From the NCBI RefSeq assembly GCF_020618775.1, contig NZ_JAESVB010000004.1:62001-126000 (forward strand): a stretch of DNA of 64,000 nt. The letters are read 5' to 3'. Source of the stretch: Acidisoma silvae (GTDB lineage Bacteria > Pseudomonadota > Alphaproteobacteria > Acetobacterales > Acetobacteraceae). Below, one piece after another: positions 27,878 through 36,620 of this stretch. Made by a program: the position numbers and the translations under genes. The notes under the pieces were generated by a model that did not search any database, was not told the DNA's origin, and saw only the letters and a list, made by a program, of their open reading frames with translations. Numbering within the stretch: position 1 is the first letter of the stretch; the number at the start of each line of letters is the position of its first letter.

Positions 27878-28792
27878 TCAGAAGGGGAGCACCACGGGTT
27901 TTTCCTCAATCTGCGCCATCGTGCGTGCCATCGTAATGAAACGCTGCAATTGCGGCGACAGCTGGCGGCGGTGGATCATGCAGACCGGGATATGGGCATC
28001 GCAATCGGCCAGCGGGCGCACGACGACGGCGCCCCCTTGTTCGGCAATGGCGCGCGGCACGATGCCGACGCCCATGCCGGCCGCCACCATGCCCGTAATG
28101 CCGGTGATATTATTCACGAGCAGGCCGATGCGCGGGGCGAGGCCCGCCGCCGCAAACAGGTTCTGCACGCTTTGTCCCAGGCCGAAGCCGGGCTGATCGT
28201 CGATCTGAATCAGTTTCTCGGTCGACAGCGATAGCAGCGAGACGGCACTGGCCTGCGTCAGCGGATGACCCAGCGGCAGCACCGCTGCCAGCTCCGAACG
28301 GCTGAACTCCTCCACCACCAGTTCCCGCGCCAGACTGCCGAAGGGCGTGCGCACGAAAGCGACGTCCAAAGTCTGTTCCAGAACCTGATTGATATTGTCT
28401 TCCACGGCGCGCGCCGAGAATTCCAACGTGATGTCGGGCCAGGCGGCGACGAAGCGGCGAATCAGCGCCGGCAGCAAAGGCTCGGCCATGATCGAAAAGC
28501 TATAGCCGATATCCAGGCGCCCGATTTCACCGCGCCGCGCGCTGCGGGCAACGCGCAGGCTGCGCTGCGCTTGCTCCAGCGTTGCACGCGCTTCCGGCAG
28601 CATGGCGGCACCCGCCGGCGTCAGTTCCACCCCACGGCGCAGGCGGCGGAACAATTGAAAGCCCAGCTCATCTTCCATGGTTTTGATGAGTTGGCTGATG
28701 GCAGGCTGAGCAATGCCAAGACGCTCGGCGGCCTGGCCGAAGCTCAACAGCTCGGCGGCAGTGACGAAAGTCCGGAAATGGCGCAGCTCCAT
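27878..28792 (-). CDS. LysR-family transcriptional regulator
   Basis: 304 residues. The N-terminal winged HTH (MELRHFRTFVTAAELLSFG, AAERLGIAQPAISQLI) and a substrate-binding C-terminal domain are standard LysR. The ATG at 28792 gives the classic MELRHF start; a TTG six codons upstream is possible. Divergent from the isomerase/dehydrogenase operon, which it probably controls with a small-molecule inducer (inference from arrangement). Confidence 0.93.
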   Translation of the reverse strand: MELRHFRTFVTAAELLSFGQAAERLGIAQPAISQLIKTMEDELGFQLFRRLRRGVELTPAGAAMLPEARATLEQAQRSLRVARSARRGEIGRLDIGYSFSIMAEPLLPALIRRFVAAWPDITLEFSARAVEDNINQVLEQTLDVAFVRTPFGSLARELVVEEFSRSELAAVLPLGHPLTQASAVSLLSLSTEKLIQIDDQPGFGLGQSVQNLFAAAGLAPRIGLLVNNITGITGMVAAGMGVGIVPRAIAEQGGAVVVRPLADCDAHIPVCMIHRRQLSPQLQRFITMARTMAQIEEKPVVLPF

Positions 28793-28801
28793 GTCTATGA
28801 C

Positions 28802-28836
28802 ATAAGTCAATCTTATCGATCTGACTAGTTTGTCAG
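28802..28836. promoter_or_regulatory. candidate LysR binding region
   Basis: ATAAG-TCAAT-CTTAT (28802-28816) contains a T-N11-A dyad typical of LysR boxes. A second dyad, CTGAC-N6-GTCAG, lies at 28821-28836. Both are in the 80-base divergent gap. Confidence 0.55.
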
Positions 28837-28872
28837 GCTTGTCTCTTATGTCTGGCGGCGCATTTTGCGCCC

Positions 28873-29745
28873 ATGCCCACCGACCAGTCTCCGCCGCCTC
28901 GTCCGGCTCCGCCCCTCAACGAATTGTTTATCAATACGATTCTTCTGGGCGGCACGGTGAATGAGAAGATTGCCGCCATCTGCGCCGCCGGATTCGACGC
29001 GGTCGAAATCTGGCGTCAGGACGTGGAAGCGGCCGGCAGCGTCTCCTCCGTGCGCAGCGCGCTGACCGATCGCGCCCTCGGCCTTGTCGATTATCAGGTT
29101 CTGCTCGACTTCGACGGCGCGCCTGACAGCAAGCGCGCGGCCAAGCGCGACGAGGCACTGGCGATGCTGGAAACCGGCCATGCGCTCGGCGCGCATACGC
29201 TTTTGGCGCCGGCATCCACGGACCCGGATTGCGAGCCCGATCGCATCGTCGCGGATATCGGCTGGCTGGCAGACCGCGCGGCGGAGATGGGGATGCGCAT
29301 CGCCTATGAGCCGATGGCCTGGAGCACGCGCGTCCATACATTGCCGATGGCAGCTCAGATTTTGGATGCCGCGAAACGACCCAATCTTCTTTTCGTGGTC
29401 GATTCATTTCATATTTTTTCGCGCGATCGCACGGTCGCCGATGTGGCCGGCATCGCGGCGGATCGCATCGCGCTCGTGCAGCTCTCGGATTATGGCAAAC
29501 CCATCGCACCCGGCCAGCATAAGCAGGTCGCGCGGCACAGCCGTCTTTTGCCGGGCGATGGACAATTTCCTATTGGCGGCCTGCTTCGGGTGCTTGCGGA
29601 TATCGGCTATGCCGGACCGATCGGCCTCGAAGTTTTTAACGATGAATTGAAGACTCTCGATCCAATGGAAGTCGCTGGCCGTGCGATGGTCGCTCTTCGC
29701 CGCAGCCTCGATGCGTCTTTCACATGCGAAAGTGCAAAACCGTGA
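28873..29745 (+). CDS. sugar phosphate isomerase/epimerase-like TIM-barrel protein
   Basis: 290 residues of the xylose isomerase-like TIM barrel (AP endonuclease family 2 fold). Visible strand and metal-site motifs are AGFDAVEIWRQD, IAYEPMAW (metal Glu), FVVDSFHIFS (Asp/His), VQLSDYG and GPIGLEVFNDEL (last metal Glu). No signal peptide, so cytosolic. The substrate cannot be deduced; related proteins act on keto-sugars or inositol derivatives. Its stop overlaps the next start as GTGA, which ties it to the dehydrogenase operon. Confidence 0.85.
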   Translation: MPTDQSPPPRPAPPLNELFINTILLGGTVNEKIAAICAAGFDAVEIWRQDVEAAGSVSSVRSALTDRALGLVDYQVLLDFDGAPDSKRAAKRDEALAMLETGHALGAHTLLAPASTDPDCEPDRIVADIGWLADRAAEMGMRIAYEPMAWSTRVHTLPMAAQILDAAKRPNLLFVVDSFHIFSRDRTVADVAGIAADRIALVQLSDYGKPIAPGQHKQVARHSRLLPGDGQFPIGGLLRVLADIGYAGPIGLEVFNDELKTLDPMEVAGRAMVALRRSLDASFTCESAKP

Positions 29746-30488
29746 CATCTCCCATTCTGCGTCGCGACCTGCTGGGAACGGCAGCCGCGCTGGTCGGCAC
29801 CGCCGCCACTTTGCCGGCGGCCGAAGCCGCTCAGATATCGGGCAGCCTGCCCTGGTCGCCGAGCGAAGGCACGCCGCCGCCGGTGGAACCGACGCAGCCC
29901 TATACTTGGGAATTCTTCACGGCCGACGAGGCGGCGCTAGTCGGCGCGATTGCCGATCGCATCATTCCGGCTGATGACCTCAGCATCGGTGGCAAGGAAG
30001 CCGGCTGCGCCGTCTTCATCGATAAGCAGCTGGCCGGCAACTATGGCAAAGGCACCAATTACTATCTGAAGGGGCCTTATCGCCCCGGCACGCCGCAGCA
30101 GGGACCGCAGACGCTGGAAACCTTCGCGCAGCGCTACCGCGAAGGCCTGGCCGCGCTCGTGGCCTTCTGCGCGTCGAAACATGGCGGCGCCGCTTTCACC
30201 ACCCTGTCGGCGGCCGACCAGGACGCGTTGCTGCATGAGATGGAAGCCGGCGCCTTCTACACCGGCCCAGTCACCAGCACGGCTTTCTTCAATCAGCTGA
30301 TCCAGAATGTGCGGGAAGGCTATTTCGCTGATCCCATCTATGGCGGCAATAAGGACATGGCGGGCTGGAAGCTGATCGGCTTTCCCGGCGCCCGCTATGA
30401 CTATCGCGACGTCATCGGCCGTCGCGGCGAAAAACTCGATCTGGAACCGGTCGGCCTGATGGGGCGGCCCGGTTGGAATCCTGCCTGA
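29742..30488 (+). CDS. gluconate 2-dehydrogenase subunit 3 family protein (Tat-exported small subunit)
   Basis: 248 residues from a GTG at 29742 in a GTGA overlap with the isomerase; an ATG at 29724 is the alternative. A twin-arginine signal (ILRRDLLGTAAALVG) ends near AEAAQ. The body has the family motif FFTADEAALVGAIADRIIPAD. Small subunits of this type carry no cofactor and co-export the folded flavoprotein subunit, which lacks its own signal; the next gene encodes that partner. The complex acts in the periplasm on the inner membrane. Confidence 0.9.
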   Translation: MTSPILRRDLLGTAAALVGTAATLPAAEAAQISGSLPWSPSEGTPPPVEPTQPYTWEFFTADEAALVGAIADRIIPADDLSIGGKEAGCAVFIDKQLAGNYGKGTNYYLKGPYRPGTPQQGPQTLETFAQRYREGLAALVAFCASKHGGAAFTTLSAADQDALLHEMEAGAFYTGPVTSTAFFNQLIQNVREGYFADPIYGGNKDMAGWKLIGFPGARYDYRDVIGRRGEKLDLEPVGLMGRPGWNPA

Positions 30489-30537
30489 TGGGCAGCTTGG
30501 TCCCTGTTGCCCATCCGACTGCATGTGAGGTTACCCC

Positions 30538-32310
30538 ATGGCACTGAAACGCCCGAAGGCTGACGCCGTCATCATCGGTCTCGGCTGGGCCGGTTCGCTG
30601 ATGGCGAATGAACTGACGATGGCCGGCCTGAATGTCGTCGCCATCGAGCGTGGCGGCTGGCGCGATACCAGCACCGATTTCCCGACCAGTATGGATACGG
30701 ATGAGCTGCGCTACGCGACCCGCCGCGAATTGCTACAGCCTCTGTCTGTGGAAACCATGAGCTTCCGCAACAATCCCGGCCAGCAGGCGCGGCCGCTGCG
30801 CGATTTCAATACCTACCAGTTCGGCTGGGGCGCGGGTGGCGCGGGCAGCCACTGGAACGGCATGACCTGGCGCTTCCTGCCGAATGATTTCCAGACCTAC
30901 AGCAATACGGTTGCCAAATACGGCAAGGGTCGTTTCGTTACCGGTCTGACGGTGCAGGACTGGGGCGTGACCTATGACGACCTGGAACCCTTCTACGACA
31001 AGTTCGAGCGCTACGCTGGCACCTCCGGCAAGGCCGGCAATATCAAGGGCGTGATCCAGCCCGGCGGCAATGTTTTCGAAGGGGCGCGCCAGCGCGACTA
31101 TCCGCTGCCGCCGCTGGAGCGTACGCGCGCGGCCGAACTTTTCGATATCGGCGCCAAGGAACTCGGCCTGCATTCCTTTCCGGTGCCGGCCGGCAATACC
31201 TCGGGCGCCTATGTCAATCCGCTCGGCATTCACATGGCGCCTTGCACCTATTGCGGCTATTGCGAATTCTTCGGCTGCGGCAATTGGTCGAAAAGCAGCC
31301 CCAATGCCTGCATCCTGCCGGCGCTGATCCAGCGCCCCAACTTCACCGTCATCACCGAAAGCGAAGTGATGAAGGTGAATCTCACGCCCGACAAAAAGAT
31401 GGCGACGGGCGTCACCTATATCGACAAGCAGGGCCGTGAATGGGAACAGCCAGCCGATATCGTGGTGATCTCGGCCTATCAGATGGACAATGTGCGGCTG
31501 ATGCTGCTGTCCGGCATCGGCAAGCCCTATGACCGGGCTTCGCTCACCGGCGTCGTCGGCCGCAATTATGCGAACCAGACGGTGTCAGGCGCAGGCGTCT
31601 TCTTCGAGAACGAGAACCTCAATCCCTTCATCGGCGCGGGCGCCTTGGCGCAATCGGCCGATGACTACAACAGCGATAATTTCGATCACGCGAAGCTCGA
31701 TTTCATCGGCGGCGCCAATATGCTGATCCATTCCACCAATGGACGGCCGATCGGCTCGGCCAATGTCGTGCCGCCAGGCACGCCGCGCTGGGGCAGCGAA
31801 TGGAAGAAGACCTACAAGGACAGCTATCAGGTCGGCAATTCCATCTACAACCAGGGCAACAGCTATCCGCATGAGGACGTCTTTCTTGACCTCGACCCGA
31901 CCTATACCGATCGCTTCGGCCGCCCGCTGCTGCGCGTGACCTTCGACTGGAACGAGAACGACAAGCGCTCCGGCCATTTCATGGCCGATCGTGCGGTGGA
32001 ATTCGGCCATGCCATGAACGCCAAGATGGTCTTCAGGAACGAGCCGACCGCCAAACACTTCTCGCCGATGGACAATCTGTCTTCCCACACCACGGGCGGC
32101 GCCATCATGGGCGATGACCCGATGACGAGTGCGGTGAACCGCTATCTGCAAAGCTGGGACGTGCCCAATACTTTCGTCTGCGGCGCCAGCGCTTTCGCCA
32201 ATAATGGCGGCTACAACCCGACCGGCACGGTCGGCGCTTTGACGCTTTGGGCGGCGGAGGCGATCAAGACAAAATATCTGAAGTCGCCCGGCGCGCTCGT
32301 GTCGCTGTAA
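30538..32310 (+). CDS. GMC-family FAD dehydrogenase, large subunit of a membrane-bound sugar/polyol dehydrogenase
   Basis: 590 residues. FAD-binding GLGWAG at 14-19, GAGGAGSHWNGMTWRF, and a C-terminal GMC region with the catalytic-His area HTTGGAIMG and NNGGYNPTGTVGALTLWA. No signal peptide, consistent with hitch-hiking export on the Tat small subunit. Four Cys at 236, 239, 242 and 247 (CxxCxxCx4C) match the region that holds a [3Fe-4S] cluster in related FAD-glucose and fructose dehydrogenases. Family members oxidise gluconate, 2-ketogluconate, glucose, sorbitol or fructose; the substrate here is undetermined. Electrons pass to the cytochrome encoded next. Confidence 0.92.
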   Translation: MALKRPKADAVIIGLGWAGSLMANELTMAGLNVVAIERGGWRDTSTDFPTSMDTDELRYATRRELLQPLSVETMSFRNNPGQQARPLRDFNTYQFGWGAGGAGSHWNGMTWRFLPNDFQTYSNTVAKYGKGRFVTGLTVQDWGVTYDDLEPFYDKFERYAGTSGKAGNIKGVIQPGGNVFEGARQRDYPLPPLERTRAAELFDIGAKELGLHSFPVPAGNTSGAYVNPLGIHMAPCTYCGYCEFFGCGNWSKSSPNACILPALIQRPNFTVITESEVMKVNLTPDKKMATGVTYIDKQGREWEQPADIVVISAYQMDNVRLMLLSGIGKPYDRASLTGVVGRNYANQTVSGAGVFFENENLNPFIGAGALAQSADDYNSDNFDHAKLDFIGGANMLIHSTNGRPIGSANVVPPGTPRWGSEWKKTYKDSYQVGNSIYNQGNSYPHEDVFLDLDPTYTDRFGRPLLRVTFDWNENDKRSGHFMADRAVEFGHAMNAKMVFRNEPTAKHFSPMDNLSSHTTGGAIMGDDPMTSAVNRYLQSWDVPNTFVCGASAFANNGGYNPTGTVGALTLWAAEAIKTKYLKSPGALVSL

Positions 32311-32327
32311 GAGAGGTCAACACAACC

Positions 32328-33629
32328 ATGTTCACCTTTCGCCGTATCGTCGTCGCTGTCGTCTGCCTAGGCTTTCTGGGCGTTATTGGCGCGGGCGCGC
32401 TCTATGCCTTCAACCGCGCCTATTACAGCAGCCAGATCGCCGAGACCGCCGCGCCGGCGCCCACCGCCGGTCAGATCGCGCGCGGCCATTACCTCGCACT
32501 CGCCGGTGACTGCATTGCCTGCCACACCGCGCCGGGCGGCCAGCCCTATGCCGGCGGCCTGCAGCTCAATACCGGCTTCGGCCTTGTCGCGGCCAGCAAC
32601 ATCACGCCTGACAAGGACACCGGCATCGGCGGCTGGACCACGAAGCAGTTCATCCTGGCCATGCATCGCGGCATCGGCGACCACGGCAAGCGGCTGTACC
32701 CGGCCATGCCGTACACCGCCTATGCCAAGGTCTCGGACGCCGATCTGACCGACATCAAGGCCTATCTGGATACGCTGCCGGCGGTTCATCACGACGTCAT
32801 CGCCAACCAGATGCCGTTCCCCTTCAATATCCGTCTGATGATGGTCGGCTGGAACATGCTGTTCTTCGATCTCGGCGGCCAGCAATACAAGAATGACCCG
32901 ACCCAGACGGCCGAATGGAATCGCGGCGCCTATCTGGTGCAGGGTCTGGAACATTGCTCCACCTGCCACACGACCAAGAACCTGCTGGGCGCGGATGAGT
33001 CCGGCAAGTTCCTGCAAGGCACGGATCTCGCCGGCTGGTGGGCGCCCGACCTGACGTCCAATAAGCGCATCGGTCTCGGCTCCTGGTCGGAAGACGATAT
33101 CGTCGACTTCCTCAAGACCGGCGCCAATGACCGCATGGTCGCGGCCGGCCCGATGGCGGAAGCCGTGCATAATTCCACCCAGCATCTGACGGTGCCGGAC
33201 CTCCATGCCATGGCCGTCTATTTGAAAAGCCTGCCGGCGTCCGACGATAGCGCGCCGTCTCCGGTGCCGGCCAATATTCCGGCGATGGTCGCCGGCCGCG
33301 CGATCTATGCCGAGAACTGCGCCGCCTGCCACGCCTTGAACGGCACCGGCGTGCCGGGCATGGCGCCGGCCTTCGTGCACAGCCCCTCGGTGCAGGCGCA
33401 GAATCCGGAAAATATGATCCGCACCATTCTGGCCGGCGGTCATGTCGCGGCGACGGAGATCAACCCGACGGCTGCCTCCATGCCGCCCTTCGACTGGAAG
33501 TTTACCGATGCCCAACTGGCGGCGGTGACGACCTATCTGCGCAACAGCTTCGGCAATGCGGCCCCGGCCGTGACGGCGGATGAGGTTGCGGCCAAGCGCA
33601 AGGAAATCGGCGCGCGGGCGACGAACTAA
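32328..33629 (+). CDS. triheme cytochrome c subunit of the dehydrogenase
   Basis: 433 residues from the ATG at 32328 (GAGAGG 11 bases upstream). A hydrophobic N-terminal helix serves as signal/anchor. Three CxxCH heme sites, CIACH, CSTCH and CAACH, are spaced through three cytochrome c domains. It is the membrane-bound electron acceptor of the three-subunit complex, passing electrons to ubiquinone as in acetic acid bacterial dehydrogenases. A longer open frame from 32247 overlaps the flavoprotein gene and is not coding. Confidence 0.93.
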   Translation: MFTFRRIVVAVVCLGFLGVIGAGALYAFNRAYYSSQIAETAAPAPTAGQIARGHYLALAGDCIACHTAPGGQPYAGGLQLNTGFGLVAASNITPDKDTGIGGWTTKQFILAMHRGIGDHGKRLYPAMPYTAYAKVSDADLTDIKAYLDTLPAVHHDVIANQMPFPFNIRLMMVGWNMLFFDLGGQQYKNDPTQTAEWNRGAYLVQGLEHCSTCHTTKNLLGADESGKFLQGTDLAGWWAPDLTSNKRIGLGSWSEDDIVDFLKTGANDRMVAAGPMAEAVHNSTQHLTVPDLHAMAVYLKSLPASDDSAPSPVPANIPAMVAGRAIYAENCAACHALNGTGVPGMAPAFVHSPSVQAQNPENMIRTILAGGHVAATEINPTAASMPPFDWKFTDAQLAAVTTYLRNSFGNAAPAVTADEVAAKRKEIGARATN

Positions 33630-33639
33630 CCGCGGAGAG

Positions 33640-33723
33640 CCGTCATGCCCGCGAAAGCGGGCATCTTCTAAGCCTCGCCGCTGTGCCAAAGGACGAGGAT
33701 TCCCGCCTGCGCGGGAATGACGG
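33640..33723. repeat. REP-like composite palindrome
   Basis: Two perfect hairpins, ATGCCCGC-GAAA-GCGGGCAT (33645-33664) and ATTCCCGC-CTGC-GCGGGAAT (33699-33718), sit inside an outer inverted repeat CCGTCAT/ATGACGG. The layout resembles paired extragenic palindromes found in many proteobacteria. It lies between convergent genes and may also end transcription. A relative lies at 63377-63449. Confidence 0.75.
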
Positions 33724-33768
33724 TGTTTCAGCGAAAACCTTAAACGCCCAGGGCCAGTCGTCGTTCGG

Positions 33769-34668
33769 CTACTGGCCCGCCGGCATCCCGTGATCGAGGA
33801 GCGAGACCTCGATCGTCCCGGCATGGGGATAGGGATGACGGTCGCTGAGCCGGGCATGTTCCGTCCGGCCGGTGACGAAGGATAGCTGGCGCGCGATCAG
33901 CGTCGCCTTGGCGCGGTCTGATTCGAAAAAGAAGGCGACGCCCGGCCAGCGGTTCGGGTCCGGTGCGATGACGATGCTGGTAACGGCATCGCCCTCGGCT
34001 TCCAGCAGGCGCGCGAAGCGCGCCGCGTTCGCAGCTTCGCCCGCCGGAAAATTCAGCATCACGCTCATGGGATAGGTGACGGCAACCGGCGCCGGCGCGA
34101 CTGCGGGCATGGCCGCGCCCTGGGGAACGGCCGGGGCGACGGCTGCCGGTTTCACTGCGGGCACGGCAGGGGCCGGCGGCGCAGGCATCGGCGCAGGTTT
34201 AACCGGAGCCGCGACGACCAAAGGCGGGGCCGTCACCGGCTTGGCGATCGGCTGCGGCTTGGCGGCGGGAACCGGGGCAGGAACCGGGGCAGGAACTGGG
34301 GCGGGAACCGGGGCGGGCGGGGTGTCCGGCCCGACCAGCATAACGGTCGGGGGTGGTGTCGCGGGCGCGGCAACCGGGGGTACCGGTCTTGGCTCGGCGA
34401 CAGGTTTCGGACCCAGCAGGTCCGTCCGCCAATGCGGCGCGGCAAAGAGAGCGATCTCTACGACCACGATCACGCCCAGCACCGTCATGCCTGCCCGATA
34501 AAGCTGCGGGCGCATGCCACGGCGCTTTGCGCTGGCCGTTCGCGGCGCTGCCCTGTGCTGCAAATCGGCGGCCGTCGTCTCCATCAACCATTGCACGGAG
34601 CCTGTGCGGCCGGCGGCGGGCAAGGGCTGCGGCTGGGACGGCTGGCTGTGGGGCAGGGGCAAAGTCAC
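33769..34668 (-). CDS. proline-rich single-pass membrane protein of unknown function
   Basis: 299 residues. A basic cytoplasmic N terminus is followed by one transmembrane helix (about 58-76, MTVLGVIVVVEIALFAA) and a long Pro/Ala/Val spacer (about 90-205, with PAPVPAPVPAPVP repeats). A folded C-terminal domain (about 210-299; FPAGEAANAARFARLLEAEG, FFFESDRAKATLIARQL) follows. The layout, with a TonB-like spacer and a small alpha/beta domain, suggests a periplasm-spanning protein of peptidoglycan-binding or SPOR-like type, but no family is recognised with confidence. Last leftward gene after the Nit/amidase block, separated from it by 158 bases. Confidence 0.8.
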   Translation of the reverse strand: MTLPLPHSQPSQPQPLPAAGRTGSVQWLMETTAADLQHRAAPRTASAKRRGMRPQLYRAGMTVLGVIVVVEIALFAAPHWRTDLLGPKPVAEPRPVPPVAAPATPPPTVMLVGPDTPPAPVPAPVPAPVPAPVPAAKPQPIAKPVTAPPLVVAAPVKPAPMPAPPAPAVPAVKPAAVAPAVPQGAAMPAVAPAPVAVTYPMSVMLNFPAGEAANAARFARLLEAEGDAVTSIVIAPDPNRWPGVAFFFESDRAKATLIARQLSFVTGRTEHARLSDRHPYPHAGTIEVSLLDHGMPAGQ

Positions 34669-34721
34669 CTCGAACGATCGCGTGCGCCGGGCCGCTTGTA
34701 ACGCAATATCCTTTCCAGGCG

Positions 34722-34740
34722 ATTCACCAGATCGGTGAAT
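34722..34740. promoter_or_regulatory. palindrome upstream of the proline-rich gene
   Basis: ATTCACC-AGATC-GGTGAAT, perfect 7-base arms, 54 bases upstream of the start at 34668, in the only sizeable gap of this leftward block. A possible operator. Confidence 0.45.
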
Positions 34741-34826
34741 TTCCCTAACACTTTAGGAGCCGCACGGATTTAGAGCGCAATTGTCCAGTGCGGGCCAGCG
34801 GGATGGCGGCACCGGTCTGACAGGGG

Positions 34827-35186
34827 TCAGGAATCCCGCCAGCGAAAGCGCTCCAGATTGAAGCGGCCACGATCGTTGAATTCCACGCCCTCCTGTTCCA
34901 GCAGGCGCCGCTGCAGGACATCGCCACCGTTGCGCGATTGGCCTGTTGAAATCTCGCCCTTGGCATTGACGACGCGATGCCAGGGAATTTGGGCGCCGTT
35001 GTCCAGGTTTTGCAGAATATGCCCGACCAGCCGGGCGCGGCGCGGCAGCCCGGCCATGGCCGCGATCTGGCCATAGGTCGCGACCCAGCCTTTGGGAATG
35101 CGGGCGATGACGGCGCATATGGCCGCCACCGCCTGGTCGGTCTGGACAGGCGCCGCCTGGGGCGGCCTGCGTTTCGGCGGCGTCAC
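34827..35186 (-). CDS. alkyltransferase-like (ATL) DNA-binding protein
   Basis: 119 residues from a GTG at 35186 that overlaps the amidase stop (GTGA). The fold is that of the O6-alkylguanine-DNA alkyltransferase DNA-binding domain: IPKGWVATYGQIAAMAG and the active-site loop PWHRVVNAKGEI. The reactive Cys of PCHRV is replaced by Trp, so it cannot accept alkyl groups. Known ATL proteins bind alkylated guanine and hand it to nucleotide excision repair. The longer open frame upstream is antisense noise within the amidase gene. Confidence 0.88.
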   Translation of the reverse strand: MTPPKRRPPQAAPVQTDQAVAAICAVIARIPKGWVATYGQIAAMAGLPRRARLVGHILQNLDNGAQIPWHRVVNAKGEISTGQSRNGGDVLQRRLLEQEGVEFNDRGRFNLERFRWRDS

Positions 35187-36571
35187 AGGGCCGGCGCGCG
35201 CAGATGCCAGTCGGTCGCCTGCTGATAGGCGAAGCCGATGCGCAGCACCTCGGCCTCGGCAAAGGGCCGGCCGATGATCTGCAAGGATAGCGGCAGGCCC
35301 TGGGCTGAAAACCCGTCCGGCAGAGCGAGCGCGCAAAGGCCCAGCAGGTTGACGACGCGCGTCATCTCGCTCGGCGCGGTCGTCTCGTCCACGCCTTCCA
35401 CCGCGCGGGCGGGATAGGGGGTGGTCGGCGTCAGCAGCGCATCCACGCCATCCATCGCGGCCAGGAATTCCGCCTGCATGTCCGGGCGCCGCCACAGCAA
35501 TTGCAGGTAGTCCTTCGCCGCAACGCGCCCCGCCAGAATGCGCGCGCGGACAGGCTCGCCCATCGGGCTTGCCGCATCCTCGGCCAGATGCCCATGCGCA
35601 GCATAGGCTTCCGCCGCCATCACGACATGGGACAGGCGGGCATAGTCCGAGAAGGGACCGGGCAAGCGGATAGGCACGATGGTGGCACCCAGCCGTGCCA
35701 GTACCTCGGTTGCGGCCTCATAGGCGGCGGCGACCTCATTGTCCCAGATCACGCCGCAATCGCTTCCCGTGATGCGGCCCAGGCGCAGGCCCGCGACACC
35801 GCGCTTCAGCCCGGGCAGCGGGTCTTCGGGGATAATGCCGAAGGTCAGTGCGTCCGCTGGGTCCGCGCCCTGCATGGCGCGATACATGACGGCTGCATCT
35901 TCCACCGTGCGCGCCATCGGCCCCGGCGTGTCCAGCGTCGGGCTCAAGGGCTCGATACCGGTATTGCTGATGCGCCCGCGCGTGACCTTCAAGCCGGTAA
36001 TGCCGTTGAAGGAGGCGGGAATGCGCACCGACCCGCCCGTATCCGTGCCGATGGCGAGCGGCGCCAGACGCGCGCCGACCGCCACGCCCGATCCGCTGGA
36101 AGACCCGCCCGGCGTGTAATGCGCCTCTGCCGACCACGGGTTGCGCGGGGTGCCGAGATGCAGATTGGTGCCCCAGCCGCCGAAGGCGAATTCCACCGTA
36201 TGGACCTTGCCCAGCATGATGGCCCCGGCCTGCACCAGCTTGCGCACCACCTGTGCCGTCTGCCGCGCCGGGCGGCCGAGATGAATCTTGGACCCGGCAG
36301 CATAGGGTTTGCCGGCGACCTCGATCAGATCCTTGATGGCGAAGGGAATGCCGTGCAGCGGCCCCAGATCATGCCCCGCGCGCAGTAGCAGGGCAGCGCC
36401 TTCCGCCGCCAGGCGCGCGTCATCGGCGTAAAGATCGATGAAGGCATGAAGCCGGGGGTTGAGGCGATGGATGCGCGCCAGCAAGGCATCCACCGCATCG
36501 ACCGGGGAAAAGGCACCGCTGCGATAGCCGACCGCCAGATCTTGCGCGGACAACAGGCTCAGATCAGTCAA
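35183..36571 (-). CDS. amidase of the amidase-signature family
   Basis: 462 residues from a TTG at 36571 with GAAGGA 7 bases upstream; the longer frame runs into the acyl-CoA synthetase gene. The Ser-cisSer-Lys triad is visible: K80 in IPFAIKDLIEVAG, S157 in TPGGSSSGSG and S181 in GTDTGGSVRIPASF. It hydrolyses an amide to the acid and ammonia; the specific substrate is unknown. It follows the Nit1C genes and acyl-CoA synthetase in the same direction, so a role downstream of nitrile or amide chemistry is plausible but inferred. Confidence 0.92.
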   Translation of the reverse strand: MTDLSLLSAQDLAVGYRSGAFSPVDAVDALLARIHRLNPRLHAFIDLYADDARLAAEGAALLLRAGHDLGPLHGIPFAIKDLIEVAGKPYAAGSKIHLGRPARQTAQVVRKLVQAGAIMLGKVHTVEFAFGGWGTNLHLGTPRNPWSAEAHYTPGGSSSGSGVAVGARLAPLAIGTDTGGSVRIPASFNGITGLKVTRGRISNTGIEPLSPTLDTPGPMARTVEDAAVMYRAMQGADPADALTFGIIPEDPLPGLKRGVAGLRLGRITGSDCGVIWDNEVAAAYEAATEVLARLGATIVPIRLPGPFSDYARLSHVVMAAEAYAAHGHLAEDAASPMGEPVRARILAGRVAAKDYLQLLWRRPDMQAEFLAAMDGVDALLTPTTPYPARAVEGVDETTAPSEMTRVVNLLGLCALALPDGFSAQGLPLSLQIIGRPFAEAEVLRIGFAYQQATDWHLRAPAL

Positions 36572-36620
36572 AACGTCATCCTTCTTGTCTCTGACGCGGA
36601 GGCTGAAGGATGAAGCCGGA

